In this document: positions 38,211 through 47,498 of the stretch, piece by piece
Layout: every line of letters begins with the position of its first letter
Numbering within the stretch: position 1 is the first letter of the stretch
Assembly (NCBI GenBank): GCA_014896375.1
Contig: JADBKN010000012.1
Location: forward strand, 1-53,111
Direction of reading: 5' to 3'
From: Bacillota bacterium
Lineage (GTDB): Bacteria > Bacillota > Sulfobacillia > RBS10-35 > Bu92
DNA length: 53,111 bases
Translations under genes and position numbers: made by a program
Notes under the pieces: model-generated
Database searches by the model: none
Told to the model about the DNA's origin: nothing
Seen by the model: the letters and a program-made list of their open reading frames with translations, nothing else

Positions 38211-39887
38211 TTGACACGCATCGTGCCGGATCCCAGCACCTTTGAGCACCTCGCCCGGCAGGGCGGGCTCGTGGCCGTTTACACGGAGCTGGTGGCGGAT
38301 CTGGAGACGCCGATCACGCTCTATCTGAAGCTCGTGCCGCTCGGTGCCTGCTACCTCCTTGAGAGTGCCGAGGCCGGCGAGCGGCCGGGCCGCTATTCGA
38401 TCGTCGGCCTCGACCCGGTGGAGCGGCTCGTCTGCCGGGGAGAGGTCTCCCCCTTCGCGGCGCTCCAGAGCCTGATGGGCCGCTACCGCGTGGCGGCGGG
38501 AGCGGGTCTGCCGCCGTTCTACGGCGGGGCGGTCGGCTACATCGCCTACGACGCCGTGCGGCACCTGGAGCCGGTGCCGCTGCCGGCGCGCCCCACCGGC
38601 TGGCCGGAGGCCGAGTTCGTCGTGGCGCGCACCGTCTGCGTGTACGACCATCTCACCCACCGGCTGTACATCGTGACGCTCGCCGATCCGCAGACCGGCA
38701 CCGCCGCCGCGTACGACGCGGCCGTGCGGGAGCTGGAGCGCGTGCAGGCGGTGTTACGGCGGCCGGTGCCGGAGGCGGCGATCGCGGCGCGGGAGGACGG
38801 CGCGGCGGACTCCCGGTTAGGAGCGGCGCGGGAGGGCGGCGCGGCGGACTCGGGGCCGGGCGAGGCGCCGCCCGCCGCGCGCGCCGTGCCGGAGCGCGCG
38901 CATGCCGGGGACGGTGCGCCGGCCGCGCGCCGCACGAGTCTCCCGCGCGCCGCCTTCACCGCCGCCGTCCGCCGCGCCCTTGCCGCCATCCGCGCCGGCG
39001 AGGCCTTCCAGGTGGTGCTGGCGCAGCAGATCGAGCGGCCGCTCGAGGGGGATCCCTTTGAGGTCTACCGGGCGCTGCGCTCCCTCAACCCCTCGCCCTA
39101 CCTCTTCTACCTCGACTTCGGCGAGCGCCGCCTGGCGGGCTCGTCGCCGGAGACGCTGGTCAAAGTCGAGGACGGACGCGTCGACTACCGTCCGATCGCC
39201 GGCACGCGGCCGCGCGGCGGCTCGCCGGATGAGGACGCGCGGCTCGCCGCGGAACTGGCGGCCGACGAGAAGGAGCGGGCGGAGCATGTGATGCTCGTCG
39301 ACCTCGGCCGCAACGACCTCGGCCGCGTATGCCGGCCCGGCACGGTGAAGGTCGAGCGGCTGATGGCGGTCGAGCGCTACTCGCACGTGATGCACCTCGT
39401 CTCGTACCTGAGCGGCGAACTGCGCCCGGAGGTGACGCCGCTCGATGCGCTCGCGGCCTGCTTCCCGGCGGGGACGCTGACGGGTGCCCCGAAGGTGCGC
39501 GCCATGCAGCTCATCAGCGAGCTGGAGCCGGAGCGGCGCGGCCCCTATGGGGGAGCCGTCGGCTACGTGGCGTTCAACGGCCACCTCGACTTCTGCATCG
39601 CCATCCGCACCGTGGCCATGGCCGCCGGCCGCGCGCGCATCGGCGCCGGGGCGGGCGTGGTGGCGCTCAGCGACCCGGACCGCGAGTACGAGGAGACGAT
39701 GCACAAGGCGCGGGCGCTGGAGCGGGCGCTCGACCTGGCGGCGGCGGCCGCGCGGGATGATGCGGCGGCACCTGCGCGGGACGGGGCCGCGGCGGCCTCG
39801 CGGCATGAGGCCCCGGCCGCGCGGGACGGGGCCACGGCGGCCGCGCGGCGCGCGCCCGCGGAGCTCGTGAAGGAGGCGGGAGCGTGA
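38211..39887 (+). CDS. trpE: Anthranilate synthase component I
   Basis: Makes anthranilate from chorismate with TrpG. 558 residues: N-terminal half with the feedback-type LLESAEAGERPGRYS segment, then the chorismate-binding domain (FQVVLAQQIERPL, SPETLVKVEDG, IAGTRPRG, HVMLVDLGRNDLGRVC, FPAGTLTGAPKVRAM). An insert at about 190-240 holds a 39-bp direct repeat, and the last ~45 residues are an Ala-rich tail of degenerate repeats; both sit outside the catalytic fold. TTG start with GGAGG about 10 nt upstream. First gene of trpEGDCFBA; stop overlaps trpG by 4 nt. Confidence 0.94.
   Translation: MTRIVPDPSTFEHLARQGGLVAVYTELVADLETPITLYLKLVPLGACYLLESAEAGERPGRYSIVGLDPVERLVCRGEVSPFAALQSLMGRYRVAAGAGLPPFYGGAVGYIAYDAVRHLEPVPLPARPTGWPEAEFVVARTVCVYDHLTHRLYIVTLADPQTGTAAAYDAAVRELERVQAVLRRPVPEAAIAAREDGAADSRLGAAREGGAADSGPGEAPPAARAVPERAHAGDGAPAARRTSLPRAAFTAAVRRALAAIRAGEAFQVVLAQQIERPLEGDPFEVYRALRSLNPSPYLFYLDFGERRLAGSSPETLVKVEDGRVDYRPIAGTRPRGGSPDEDARLAAELAADEKERAEHVMLVDLGRNDLGRVCRPGTVKVERLMAVERYSHVMHLVSYLSGELRPEVTPLDALAACFPAGTLTGAPKVRAMQLISELEPERRGPYGGAVGYVAFNGHLDFCIAIRTVAMAAGRARIGAGAGVVALSDPDREYEETMHKARALERALDLAAAAARDDAAAPARDGAAAASRHEAPAARDGATAAARRAPAELVKEAGA
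38784..38851. repeat. 39-bp-period direct repeat in trpE
   Basis: Two near-identical 29-bp units (38784-38812 and 38823-38851), 39 bp apart, coding AAREDGAADS and AAREGGAADS in the TrpE insert. Confidence 0.75.
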
Positions 39888-40594
39888 TCGTCCTCGTCGA
39901 CAACTACGATTCCTTCACCTACAACCTCGCGCAGTACCTGTGCGAGCTGGGCGCCGACGTGCATGTCGTGCGCAACGACGCCGCGACCGTCGAGGCACTT
40001 GAGGACATGGCCCCGGACGCGCTGGTCGTGTCCCCGGGACCGGGGCGGCCGGAGGAGGCCGGCATCTCCGTGGAGGCGATCCGCCGCCTCGGGGCGCGCG
40101 TGCCGGTCCTGGGGGTGTGCCTGGGGCACCAGGCCATCGGCGTGGCCTACGGCGCGCGCGTCACGCGCGGGCCGCGGCCCGTGCACGGGCAGGCCTCAGC
40201 CGTGGAGCACGCCGGCCAGGGCGTCTTCCGCGGCCTGCCGAGCCCCTTCCCGGCGGCACGCTACCACTCGCTGGTGGTGGCGGAGGCGGGCCTGCCGGCC
40301 TGCCTTGAGGTCACGGCGCGCAGCCTGGACGGGGTCGTCATGGGGATCCGCCACCGGGAACTGCCGGTGGAGGGCGTGCAGTTCCATCCGGAATCGGTGC
40401 TGACGCCGCACGGCAAGGCGCTCTTGGGCAATTTCCTTGAGACGGTGTACGGCGCTCGGGCCAAAGCGGCGCTGGCGGGCACGCCGGCCGGCGAGGGACG
40501 TCCCGGCCGGCTGAGCGGCGTGCCATTGATCGGCGGAAGAGCCACGGATGCAGTGACGGCGGCGCTCACGGAGACGGGAGGGAGCGGGCGATGA
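39884..40594 (+). CDS. trpG: Anthranilate synthase glutamine amidotransferase
   Basis: Supplies ammonia from glutamine to TrpE (may also serve PabB). Class I GATase with NYDSFTYN near the N-terminus, nucleophile Cys79 in GVCLGHQ, and His168-Glu170 in QFHPES. 236 residues, about 40 longer than usual because of a C-terminal tail after LGNFLETVYG. GTG start overlapping trpE. Confidence 0.94.
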   Translation: MIVLVDNYDSFTYNLAQYLCELGADVHVVRNDAATVEALEDMAPDALVVSPGPGRPEEAGISVEAIRRLGARVPVLGVCLGHQAIGVAYGARVTRGPRPVHGQASAVEHAGQGVFRGLPSPFPAARYHSLVVAEAGLPACLEVTARSLDGVVMGIRHRELPVEGVQFHPESVLTPHGKALLGNFLETVYGARAKAALAGTPAGEGRPGRLSGVPLIGGRATDAVTAALTETGGSGR

Positions 40595-41622
40595 TCGAGC
40601 CCTACTTGCGGAAGGTTGTGGCGGGCGAGGACCTCAACGAGCTGGAGGCCGAGACGGCCATGACGGCGATCATGGCGGGGCAGGTGGGCGAGGTGCTGAT
40701 CGCAGCTTACCTGACGGCACTGCACGTGAAAGGGGAGTCGGTGGCGGAGATCGTCGGCAGCGCCCGCGCCATGCGCCGCGCGGCGACGCGCGTCGGGACG
40801 CGTCACCCGCTCGTCGTCGACACCTGCGGGACGGGGGGCGACGGTCGCGGCACCTTCAACATCTCCACCACGGCCGCGTTCGTGGTGGCGGCGGCGGGGC
40901 TGCCGGTGGCCAAGCACGGCAACCGCTCCGTCTCCAGCCGCGCCGGCAGCGCCGACGTGCTCGAGGCGCTCGGCGCGCGCCTCGATCTGGACGCGGAGCG
41001 GGTGGGGTCGTGCCTCGACACGCTCGGCATCGGCTTCCTCTTCGCGCCGCGGCTGCACTCCGCCATGAAGCATGCCGCCCCCGTGCGGAGGGCGCTCGGC
41101 TTCCGTACGATCTTCAACATCCTCGGGCCGCTGACGAACCCGGCCGGCGCGGCGGCGCAGGTGGTGGGCGTCTACGACGCGCGCCTCGTGCCCCTCGTAG
41201 CGGACGTGCTGAACGGACTGGGCACGCGCCGGGCGCTCGTGGTGCACAGCGACGACGGCCTGGACGAGATTTCGATTTCCGCCCCCACCCTGGTGTGCGA
41301 GGCGGACGGCGCGGAGGTGCGCAGCTACCGCCTGCGGCCGGAGGACTTCGGCCTGCGGCGCGCGCCCCTCAGCGCCATCGCGGGCGGCGACGCCGCCGAC
41401 AACGCCGCCATCGCGCGCGAGGTGCTCTCCGGCAAGGCCGGGCCGGCGCGCGATGTGGTGCTGCTCAACGCGGGGGCGGCGCTCTACGCCGGCGGCCGCG
41501 CGGCGTCGATCGCGGACGGCGTGCGCCTGGCGGCCGAGGCGATCGACAGCGGCGCGGCGCGGCGCATGCTGGAGCGTTTCGTCGCCTTTACCCACCAGGT
41601 CGCGGAGGAGGCGGCGGGATGA
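40591..41622 (+). CDS. trpD: Anthranilate phosphoribosyltransferase
   Basis: Transfers phosphoribose from PRPP to anthranilate. 343 residues with CGTGGDGRGTFNIST (PRPP loop), KHGNRSVSSRAGSADVLEALG and GPLTNPA motifs. ATG overlaps the trpG stop by 4 nt. GGAGGGAGCGGGCG lies just upstream as ribosome site. Confidence 0.95.
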   Translation: MIEPYLRKVVAGEDLNELEAETAMTAIMAGQVGEVLIAAYLTALHVKGESVAEIVGSARAMRRAATRVGTRHPLVVDTCGTGGDGRGTFNISTTAAFVVAAAGLPVAKHGNRSVSSRAGSADVLEALGARLDLDAERVGSCLDTLGIGFLFAPRLHSAMKHAAPVRRALGFRTIFNILGPLTNPAGAAAQVVGVYDARLVPLVADVLNGLGTRRALVVHSDDGLDEISISAPTLVCEADGAEVRSYRLRPEDFGLRRAPLSAIAGGDAADNAAIAREVLSGKAGPARDVVLLNAGAALYAGGRAASIADGVRLAAEAIDSGAARRMLERFVAFTHQVAEEAAG

Positions 41623-42485
41623 TCCTCGAGCGCATCCTTGCCGCGCGCCGGCGCCGGCTGGAGGAGGCGAAGGCGCGCGTACCGGCGGAGGCTATGGCCC
41701 GCGAGGCGGAGACGGCGGCGCGCCTGCGGCGGCAGCGGGCGGCCGAGCGGCGCGCCTTCGGGCGCCCACCGCTGGAGAGCGGCCTGCGCGCGGCGCTGGA
41801 GGCGGCGGAGCCGGACCGCTTCCCGGTCATCGCCGAGATCAAGCGCGCCTCGCCCTCGGCCGGGGCGTTCGGCGCCGGGCTGCGCGTGGGCGCGCTCGCG
41901 CGCGCGTACCGGGAGGGCGGCGCGGCGGCCGTCTCCGTGCTCACGGAGCCGGACTTCTTCCAGGCGCGGCCCAGGGACCTGGAGACGGCCGCCTCCACAA
42001 GCGGGCTGCCCGTGCTGCGCAAGGACTTCATCGTCGACCCCTACCAGGTGGACGAGGCAGCGGTGATGGGGGCCGCGGCCGTGCTCCTCATCGTGGCAGC
42101 GCTGCGAGACGACGAACTGCGCCGGCTTTTCGCCCGCGCGGTGGAGTTGGGCCTGGACGCGCTCGTGGAGGTGCACGACGAGTTCGAGCTGGAACGGGCG
42201 CTGGCCGCCGGTGCGCGCCTTGTGGGCGTCAACAACCGTGACCTGCGCACGTTCGAGACACGGCTCGAGGTGACGGAGCGCCTCGCCCGCCTCGTGCCGA
42301 GAGAGGCGTTCCTCGTCACGGAGAGCGGCATCCGCGACCCGGAGGACATCCGCCGCCTGGCGGCCGCCGGGGCGCGCGCGGCGCTCGTGGGAGAGAGCCT
42401 CGTGCGCGCCGCGGACCCGGCGGCCGCGCTCCGCGCCCTCACCTGTGCTACGGTGGCGCGGGGAGGAGAAGCGGCGTGTTCGTGA
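41619..42485 (+). CDS. trpC: Indole-3-glycerol phosphate synthase
   Basis: Ring closure to indole-3-glycerol phosphate. 288 residues with VIAEIKRASPSAG (catalytic Lys), VLTEPDFFQ, LRKDFIVDPYQV (second Lys), VEVHDEFEL, VGVNNRDL and VTESGI. ATG overlaps the trpD stop. Longer frames upstream are shadows of trpD. Confidence 0.95.
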   Translation: MILERILAARRRRLEEAKARVPAEAMAREAETAARLRRQRAAERRAFGRPPLESGLRAALEAAEPDRFPVIAEIKRASPSAGAFGAGLRVGALARAYREGGAAAVSVLTEPDFFQARPRDLETAASTSGLPVLRKDFIVDPYQVDEAAVMGAAAVLLIVAALRDDELRRLFARAVELGLDALVEVHDEFELERALAAGARLVGVNNRDLRTFETRLEVTERLARLVPREAFLVTESGIRDPEDIRRLAAAGARAALVGESLVRAADPAAALRALTCATVARGGEAACS

Positions 42486-43147
42486 AGATCTGCGGCATCG
42501 GCACTTTGGGCGCCGTCCTCGCGGCCGCGGAAGCGGGCGCGGACGCGGTGGGCTTCGTCTTCCACCGCGGAAGCCGGCGCTACGTCACGCCGGCGGCCGC
42601 GATCCCGCTCGCGGGCGCGGCCGGCCCCAAGCGCGTGAAGGTGGGCGTGTTCGTCGACGAGCCGCCGGTGGAAGTCGTCGGCATCGCCGACTCGGCCCGC
42701 CTGGACTACGTGCAGCTGCACGGCGTGGAGGATCCGGCCTACGTGGCCCAGGTCCGCAAGCTCAGCCGCCTGGCGCAGCGCCCTCTGGGCGTGATCCTCG
42801 GCGTGCGCTGGCGCGAGGGCGAGCCGGCGGAGGCGGTGGCGCGGCGGGTGCGCGCCTGCGCGCCGGACATGGCGCTCGTGGAGGCGGCGCACGCGGGCGT
42901 GGCCGGCGGCGCGGGACAGCCCTGGGAGTGGGCGCGCGTGCGCGAGCTCGATCTTCCGGTGCCGGTGCTGCTCGCCGGCGGGCTGACGCCGGAGAACGTG
43001 GCCGAGGCGGTGGAGGCCGCGCGGCCGTACGGCGTGGACGTCTCCAGCGGCGTGGAGACGGGCGGGGCCAAGGACCCGGAGAAGATCCGCCGCTTCGTGG
43101 CGGCGGTGCGGGATTGGGAGCGAAGCCATGACTCGCACGACGAGTGA
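42476..43147 (+). CDS. trpF: Phosphoribosylanthranilate isomerase, divergent
   Basis: Amadori isomerase between TrpD and TrpC, 223 residues. The KICG motif keeps the catalytic Cys6 and the phosphate-binding [11 protein letters not shown] and VDVSSGVE motifs are normal. Yet other conserved sites differ: the usual T(R)xEDA after KICG reads GTLGAVLAA, the catalytic Asp (LLD in relatives) is Glu136 in ALVEAAHAG, and GGTG...FDW reads GGAG...WEW. GTG start with GGGAGGAGA upstream, overlapping trpC. Placement in the trp operon supports the function despite these changes. Confidence 0.88.
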   Translation: MFVKICGIGTLGAVLAAAEAGADAVGFVFHRGSRRYVTPAAAIPLAGAAGPKRVKVGVFVDEPPVEVVGIADSARLDYVQLHGVEDPAYVAQVRKLSRLAQRPLGVILGVRWREGEPAEAVARRVRACAPDMALVEAAHAGVAGGAGQPWEWARVRELDLPVPVLLAGGLTPENVAEAVEAARPYGVDVSSGVETGGAKDPEKIRRFVAAVRDWERSHDSHDE

Positions 43148-44354
43148 CGCGATCGAGCGGCGCTTCGGCCGCTTCGGCGGCCGCTACGTGCCGGAGACGC
43201 TGATTCCGGCGCTGGACGAGCTCACGGAGGCCTATGCGGCGGCGAAGGCGGACCCCGCCTTCCATGCGGAGCTCGACCGCCTCTTGAGGGAGTACGTGGG
43301 GCGCCCGACGCCGCTCTACGAGGCGCGGCGCCTCTCTGCGGCCCTGGGCGGGCGGGCGCGCATCTTCCTCAAGCGCGAGGACCTCAACCACACGGGCGCC
43401 CACAAGATCAACAACGCTGTCGGCCAGGCGCTCCTCGCCCTGCGCCTGGGCAAGCGGCGCATCACGGCGGAGACGGGCGCCGGCCAGCATGGCGTGGCCA
43501 CGGCCACGGCCGCGGCGCTCCTGGGTCTGGAGTGCGACGTCTTCATGGGAGAGGAAGACATGCGCCGCCAGGAGCTGAACGTCTTTCGCATGGAACTCCT
43601 CGGCGCGCGCGTCATTCCCGTCGCCTCGGGCACGCGCACGCTGAAGGACGCCACAAACGAGGCCATCCGCGACTGGGTCACGCACGTGCGCACGACGCAC
43701 TACGTGATCGGCTCCGTCGTCGGGCCGCACCCCTACCCGGCGATGGTGCGGGACTTCCAGAGCGTGATCGGCCGCGAGGCGCGGGAGCAGGTGCAGGCGG
43801 CCGCCGGCCGGCTGCCGGACGCGCTCGTCGCCTGTGTGGGCGGCGGCAGCAACAGCATGGGACTCTTCCACCCCTTCAAGGATGACGCCGGCGTGCGCAT
43901 GTACGGCGTGGAGGCGGCCGGCGAGGGGCTCGACACCGGCCGCCACGCCGCCACACTGACGGCCGGGCGCTTCGGGGTGCTGCACGGCGCGGCGAGCTAC
44001 CTCCTGCAGGACGAGGACGGTCAGGTCCTGCCGGCGCACTCGATCTCCGCCGGACTCGACTACCCCGGAGTGGGGCCTGAGCACGCCTACTTCAAGGAGA
44101 GCGGGCGCGCGACGTACCTCGCCGTGACGGACGACGAAGCCCTTTGGGGCCTCGAGCTCCTCTCCCGCACCGAGGGGATCATCCCGGCGCTGGAGAGCGC
44201 GCACGCCATCGCGGCCCTGCCGCGCATCCTCGACGAGCTGCCCGAGGGGGCGATCGTCGTCGTCTGCCTCTCCGGCCGCGGGGACAAGGACATGCCGCAG
44301 GTGGCGGCGCGCCGGCGCGCGACGCTCGCGGAACAGGGGGGCGGGGGGCGGTGA
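43128..44354 (+). CDS. trpB: Tryptophan synthase beta chain
   Basis: PLP enzyme that joins indole and serine. 408 residues, TrpB1 type: [14 protein letters not shown] at the start, [10 protein letters not shown] with the PLP Lys93, [13 protein letters not shown] with the catalytic Glu, and GGGSNSMG binding phosphate. ATG overlaps trpF by 20 nt; stop overlaps trpA. Confidence 0.96.
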   Translation: MTRTTSDAIERRFGRFGGRYVPETLIPALDELTEAYAAAKADPAFHAELDRLLREYVGRPTPLYEARRLSAALGGRARIFLKREDLNHTGAHKINNAVGQALLALRLGKRRITAETGAGQHGVATATAAALLGLECDVFMGEEDMRRQELNVFRMELLGARVIPVASGTRTLKDATNEAIRDWVTHVRTTHYVIGSVVGPHPYPAMVRDFQSVIGREAREQVQAAAGRLPDALVACVGGGSNSMGLFHPFKDDAGVRMYGVEAAGEGLDTGRHAATLTAGRFGVLHGAASYLLQDEDGQVLPAHSISAGLDYPGVGPEHAYFKESGRATYLAVTDDEALWGLELLSRTEGIIPALESAHAIAALPRILDELPEGAIVVVCLSGRGDKDMPQVAARRRATLAEQGGGGR

Positions 44355-45154
44355 GCCGCTTCACGGACCTCTTCAAACGCCTCGAAGCGCGCGGTGAGCG
44401 TGCGCTGATCGCCTACCTGGCCGTGGGGGATCCGGACCTGCCCACCTTCCTCGCCGCGGCGCGCGCGGCGCTCGGCAGCGGCGCGGACGCCCTGGAGCTG
44501 GGCGTGCCCTACTCCGACCCCCTGGCCGACGGCCCGGCGATCCAGGCGGCCGGCCAGCGCGCCCTGGCGGCCGGCTTCCGCCTGCCGTGGCTCTTCGAGG
44601 CGCTTTCCGCGCTGCGCGCGGAGTTCGACGCCCCCCTCGCCGTGATGACCTACGTGAACCCGGTCCTCCAGGCGGGGGCCCGGCGTTTTGTGGAGCGCGT
44701 GCGCGCCGCGGGCGGGGACGCGCTCCTCGTCCCCGACCTGCCGGCCGACGAGGCGGGGGAGCTCAGCGCCCTCTGCCGCGAGGCGGGACTCGACTTCGTG
44801 CCCTTCGTGGCGCCGACGAGCACGAGGGAGAGGATGGCGGCGGCGGCCGAGGTAGGGAGCGGCTTCGTCTACTGCGTCTCGGTGACGGGCGTGACGGGCG
44901 CGCGTGCGCAGCTGCCGGCAGAACTGCCGGCGTTTCTTGAGGAGGTGCGGCGCCGCGTGCCGCTGCCGCGCGCCGTCGGCTTCGGCGTGGCGCGCGCGGA
45001 GCAGGCCCGCGCGCTCAAGCCGCACGCAGAGGGCGTCATCGTGGGCAGCGCGCTCGTGGAGAGGGTAGCCGAGGGCGGCGGCGCGGCGGCGGTGGCGGCA
45101 CGGGTAGGAACGCACACGGCGTCTCTCAAGGCGGCGCTGCGCGGGGATCCCTAG
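44351..45154 (+). CDS. trpA: Tryptophan synthase alpha chain
   Basis: Cleaves indole-3-glycerol phosphate to indole. 267-residue TIM barrel with catalytic Glu49 ([11 protein letters not shown]) and Asp60, at the same numbers as the Salmonella enzyme, VTGVTGAR loop and [12 protein letters not shown] start overlapping the trpB stop by 4 nt; last gene of the operon. No clear terminator follows before the aroF promoter. Confidence 0.95.
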   Translation: MSRFTDLFKRLEARGERALIAYLAVGDPDLPTFLAAARAALGSGADALELGVPYSDPLADGPAIQAAGQRALAAGFRLPWLFEALSALRAEFDAPLAVMTYVNPVLQAGARRFVERVRAAGGDALLVPDLPADEAGELSALCREAGLDFVPFVAPTSTRERMAAAAEVGSGFVYCVSVTGVTGARAQLPAELPAFLEEVRRRVPLPRAVGFGVARAEQARALKPHAEGVIVGSALVERVAEGGGAAAVAARVGTHTASLKAALRGDP

Positions 45155-45181
45155 GGTGACCGCAGGCAGGCGGCCAGACGA

Positions 45182-45210
45182 TTGACAGGCGCCGCGGACG
45201 GCGGTAACAT
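45182..45210 (+). promoter_or_regulatory. aroF-tyrA-aroA promoter
   Basis: -35 TTGACA (45182-45187), 17-nt spacer, -10 TAACAT (45205-45210), 28 nt after trpA. Strong sigma-A type. Confidence 0.7.
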
Positions 45211-45219
45211 TCGCGCAAA

Positions 45220-45540
45220 CGCCATCCTCGAAACCGAAGAGCGGAAGCCAGTAGGCGGCGGGGCACCCGCGCCCAGAGAGCCGGCGGCCGGTGCAAGCCG
45301 GACCGGGTCCGTCGCCGAACTACCTCCGCAGAGGGCGTCCCTGAACCCCGGCGCCGGCAGGCGGCCGGGACGGCCGCGGCGGGCGGCAGCCCCGCGGCCC
45401 AAGTAAGGGCGACGGCATCCCCCGTTACCATGGGAGCCGGCGGTGACCGCCGCCGGGCAGAGGGAGCGCCGCGCTCGCGGCGCTAAGAAGGGTGGTACCG
45501 CGGATGAGCCTCCGTCCCTTTGGGGCGGAGGTTTTCTTCA
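45220..45540 (+). promoter_or_regulatory. Tyr-type T-box leader
   Basis: tRNA-sensing leader ahead of the DAHP synthase gene. AGTA (45250-45253), AGAGAGCCGG, GGTGCAAGCCGG and the specifier TAC (45321-45323, in GAACTACCTCC) for tRNA-Tyr make up Stem I; AAGTAAGGG and CGTTAC follow; the T-box core AAGGGTGGTACCGCGG (45488-45503) is textbook. A terminator comes next. Tyr control fits a gene at the head of the shikimate path with tyrA downstream. Confidence 0.9.
45509..45537 (+). terminator. T-box terminator (aroF leader)
   Basis: 10-bp stem CCTCCGTCCC / GGGGCGGAGG with one G-T pair, TTT loop, then TTTTCTT. Confidence 0.88.
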
Positions 45541-45558
45541 TTCAGGGGAGGTCGTATC

Positions 45559-46623
45559 ATGATCGTCGTCATGCGGTGGGACGCGACGGACGAGGACGTC
45601 CGAGGGGTGGAGCGGCGCCTCGCCGAACTGGGCTTCACGGCCCATATCTCCCGGGGCAGGGAGCGCACGGTGGTCGGCGCCATCGGTGACCGGCCGCCGG
45701 ATCCCGACGCCATGGGACTTGAGTCCCTGCCGGGCGTGGAGCGGGTGATGCTCGTGCAGCACTCGTTCAAGCTGGCGAGCCGCGACTTCCGTGCGGAGCC
45801 GTCTCGCGTGCGCGTGGGCGACGTCGTCTTCGGCGGCGACGAGGTCGTCGTCATCGCGGGGCCCTGCGCGGTGGAGAGCCGCGAGCAGATCCTGGAGACG
45901 GCCGCGGCCGTGCGCGCCGCGGGCGCGCGCATGCTGCGCGGCGGCGCCTTCAAGCCTCGCACGTCGCCGTACAGCTTCCAGGGGCTCGAGGAGGAAGGGC
46001 TCAAGCTGCTGGCCGAGGCGCGGGAGCGGACCGGCCTGCCCGTCGTGACGGAGGTCATGAGCCCCGAGGCGGTGCCGCTTGTGGCCGCGTACGCGGACAT
46101 GCTGCAGATCGGCGCGCGGAACATGCAGAACTTCCCCCTCCTCCGCGCCGTCGGCCGCGTGGGGCGGCCGGTGATGCTGAAGCGCGGCCCCTCGGCGACC
46201 ATCGAGGAGTGGCTGCAGGCGGCCGAGTACATCCTCGCGGCCGGCAACGATCAGGTCGTCCTCTGTGAGCGGGGCATCCGTACGTTCGAGACGGCGACGC
46301 GCAACACGCTGGACCTCAACGCCGTGCCGGTGCTGAAGGAGTGGACGCACCTGCCGGTCGTCGTGGACCCGAGCCACGGCACCGGCAAGTGGCGGTGGGT
46401 CAAGCCCATGGCCCTCGCGGCCGTGGCGGCCGGGGCCGACGCGCTCATCGTGGAGGTGCACCCGCAGCCGTCGCGTGCGCTCTCCGACGGCTCCCAATCG
46501 CTGACGCCCAAGAACTTTGAGGACTTGATGCGAGAGGCCGCCGCTGTGGCGCGCGCCGTGGGCCGGCGGCTGGGGCTGCCCGCGGCGGCCGACGCCCGGG
46601 GCGCGGGCGCGGTGGCGCGGTGA
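45559..46623 (+). CDS. aroF: 3-deoxy-7-phosphoheptulonate synthase (type I-beta)
   Basis: First step of the shikimate pathway (PEP plus erythrose 4-phosphate). 354 residues: N-terminal ferredoxin-like regulatory domain (about 1-75) as in the Thermotoga enzyme, then the barrel with [34 protein letters not shown] and [11 protein letters not shown] at 45559 with GGGGAGG 7 nt upstream. Stop overlaps tyrA by 4 nt. Confidence 0.95.
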   Translation: MIVVMRWDATDEDVRGVERRLAELGFTAHISRGRERTVVGAIGDRPPDPDAMGLESLPGVERVMLVQHSFKLASRDFRAEPSRVRVGDVVFGGDEVVVIAGPCAVESREQILETAAAVRAAGARMLRGGAFKPRTSPYSFQGLEEEGLKLLAEARERTGLPVVTEVMSPEAVPLVAAYADMLQIGARNMQNFPLLRAVGRVGRPVMLKRGPSATIEEWLQAAEYILAAGNDQVVLCERGIRTFETATRNTLDLNAVPVLKEWTHLPVVVDPSHGTGKWRWVKPMALAAVAAGADALIVEVHPQPSRALSDGSQSLTPKNFEDLMREAAAVARAVGRRLGLPAAADARGAGAVAR

Positions 46624-47498
46624 CGACTGTCGCCATCCTGGGGCCCGGCTTGATCGGCGGCTCCCTGGGCATGGCGCTCTTGCGCGCCGGCGGTTGCCGC
46701 GTGCTGGCCGCCGCCCGCACATGGGAGAGCGCCGCGGCGGCGGTGCGCGCCGGCGCCGCGCACGAGGCGGCGCCGCTGGAGCGGGCAGCCGGCGAGGCCG
46801 ATGTGGTCGTGCTGTGCATGCCCCTTGGGGCGGTGGTGGAGGTCGTGGCGGAGGTGCGGCGCCGCGCGCGCCCGCACGCGGTGGTCACCGATGTGGCCGG
46901 GCTCAAGGCGCCGGTGCACGCGGCCGCGGAGGCGGCCGGCCCGGCCTCGGCGGCGTTCATCGGGGGCCACCCGATGGCCGGCCGGGAGCGCTCCGGCCTC
47001 GAGAACGCACGCGCGGACCTCTTCCGCGGCGCCACGTGGGTGCTCACCGCGCGCGAGCCGGCGCGGGCCGCCGGCACCCCTGCCGGCCGGCGCCTCGAGG
47101 CGCTCGTGCGCGCGGCCGGGGCGGCGCCGCTCTGGGCCACGCCGGAAGCGCACGACGCCGCGGCCGCCGTCGCCTCCCACGTGCCGCAGGCGTTGGCCAC
47201 GGCCCACATGCTGGCCTTCGCCGAGGGCGCCCGGGAGCGGCCGCTGGCGCGCATCCTGGCGGCCGGCGGCTTGAGGGACACGACGCGCCTCGCCGAGAGC
47301 CCGGCCGGCATCTGGGTGGACGTGCTGCTCGGCAACGCCGCGCAGGTGTGCGAAGGCCTCGAGCGCGTGATCGCCGAGCTCGCGGCGCTGCGCGACAGGA
47401 TCGCGCGCGGCGACGCCGCCGCTCTCACGGCCGCATTTGAGGCGGCCGCCGCGGCGCGCCGGCAGCTGGCGGCTGAGAAGGGCTGGGACGGGGCATGA
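46620..47498 (+). CDS. tyrA: Prephenate dehydrogenase
   Basis: NAD-dependent step to 4-hydroxyphenylpyruvate for tyrosine. 292 residues with the nucleotide motif [16 protein letters not shown], and the [10 protein letters not shown] block holding the catalytic His. There is no C-terminal ACT domain as found in Bacillus TyrA. GTG start overlapping aroF; stop overlaps aroA. Confidence 0.93.
   Translation: MTTVAILGPGLIGGSLGMALLRAGGCRVLAAARTWESAAAAVRAGAAHEAAPLERAAGEADVVVLCMPLGAVVEVVAEVRRRARPHAVVTDVAGLKAPVHAAAEAAGPASAAFIGGHPMAGRERSGLENARADLFRGATWVLTAREPARAAGTPAGRRLEALVRAAGAAPLWATPEAHDAAAAVASHVPQALATAHMLAFAEGARERPLARILAAGGLRDTTRLAESPAGIWVDVLLGNAAQVCEGLERVIAELAALRDRIARGDAAALTAAFEAAAAARRQLAAEKGWDGA

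Noticed and set aside
38203-38214. Three-codon minigene ATG GCC AGT TGA overlapping the trpE start
   Set aside because: Its ATG is too close to the GGAGGAG site to be used, and the trpE TTG is at a workable distance; probably chance.
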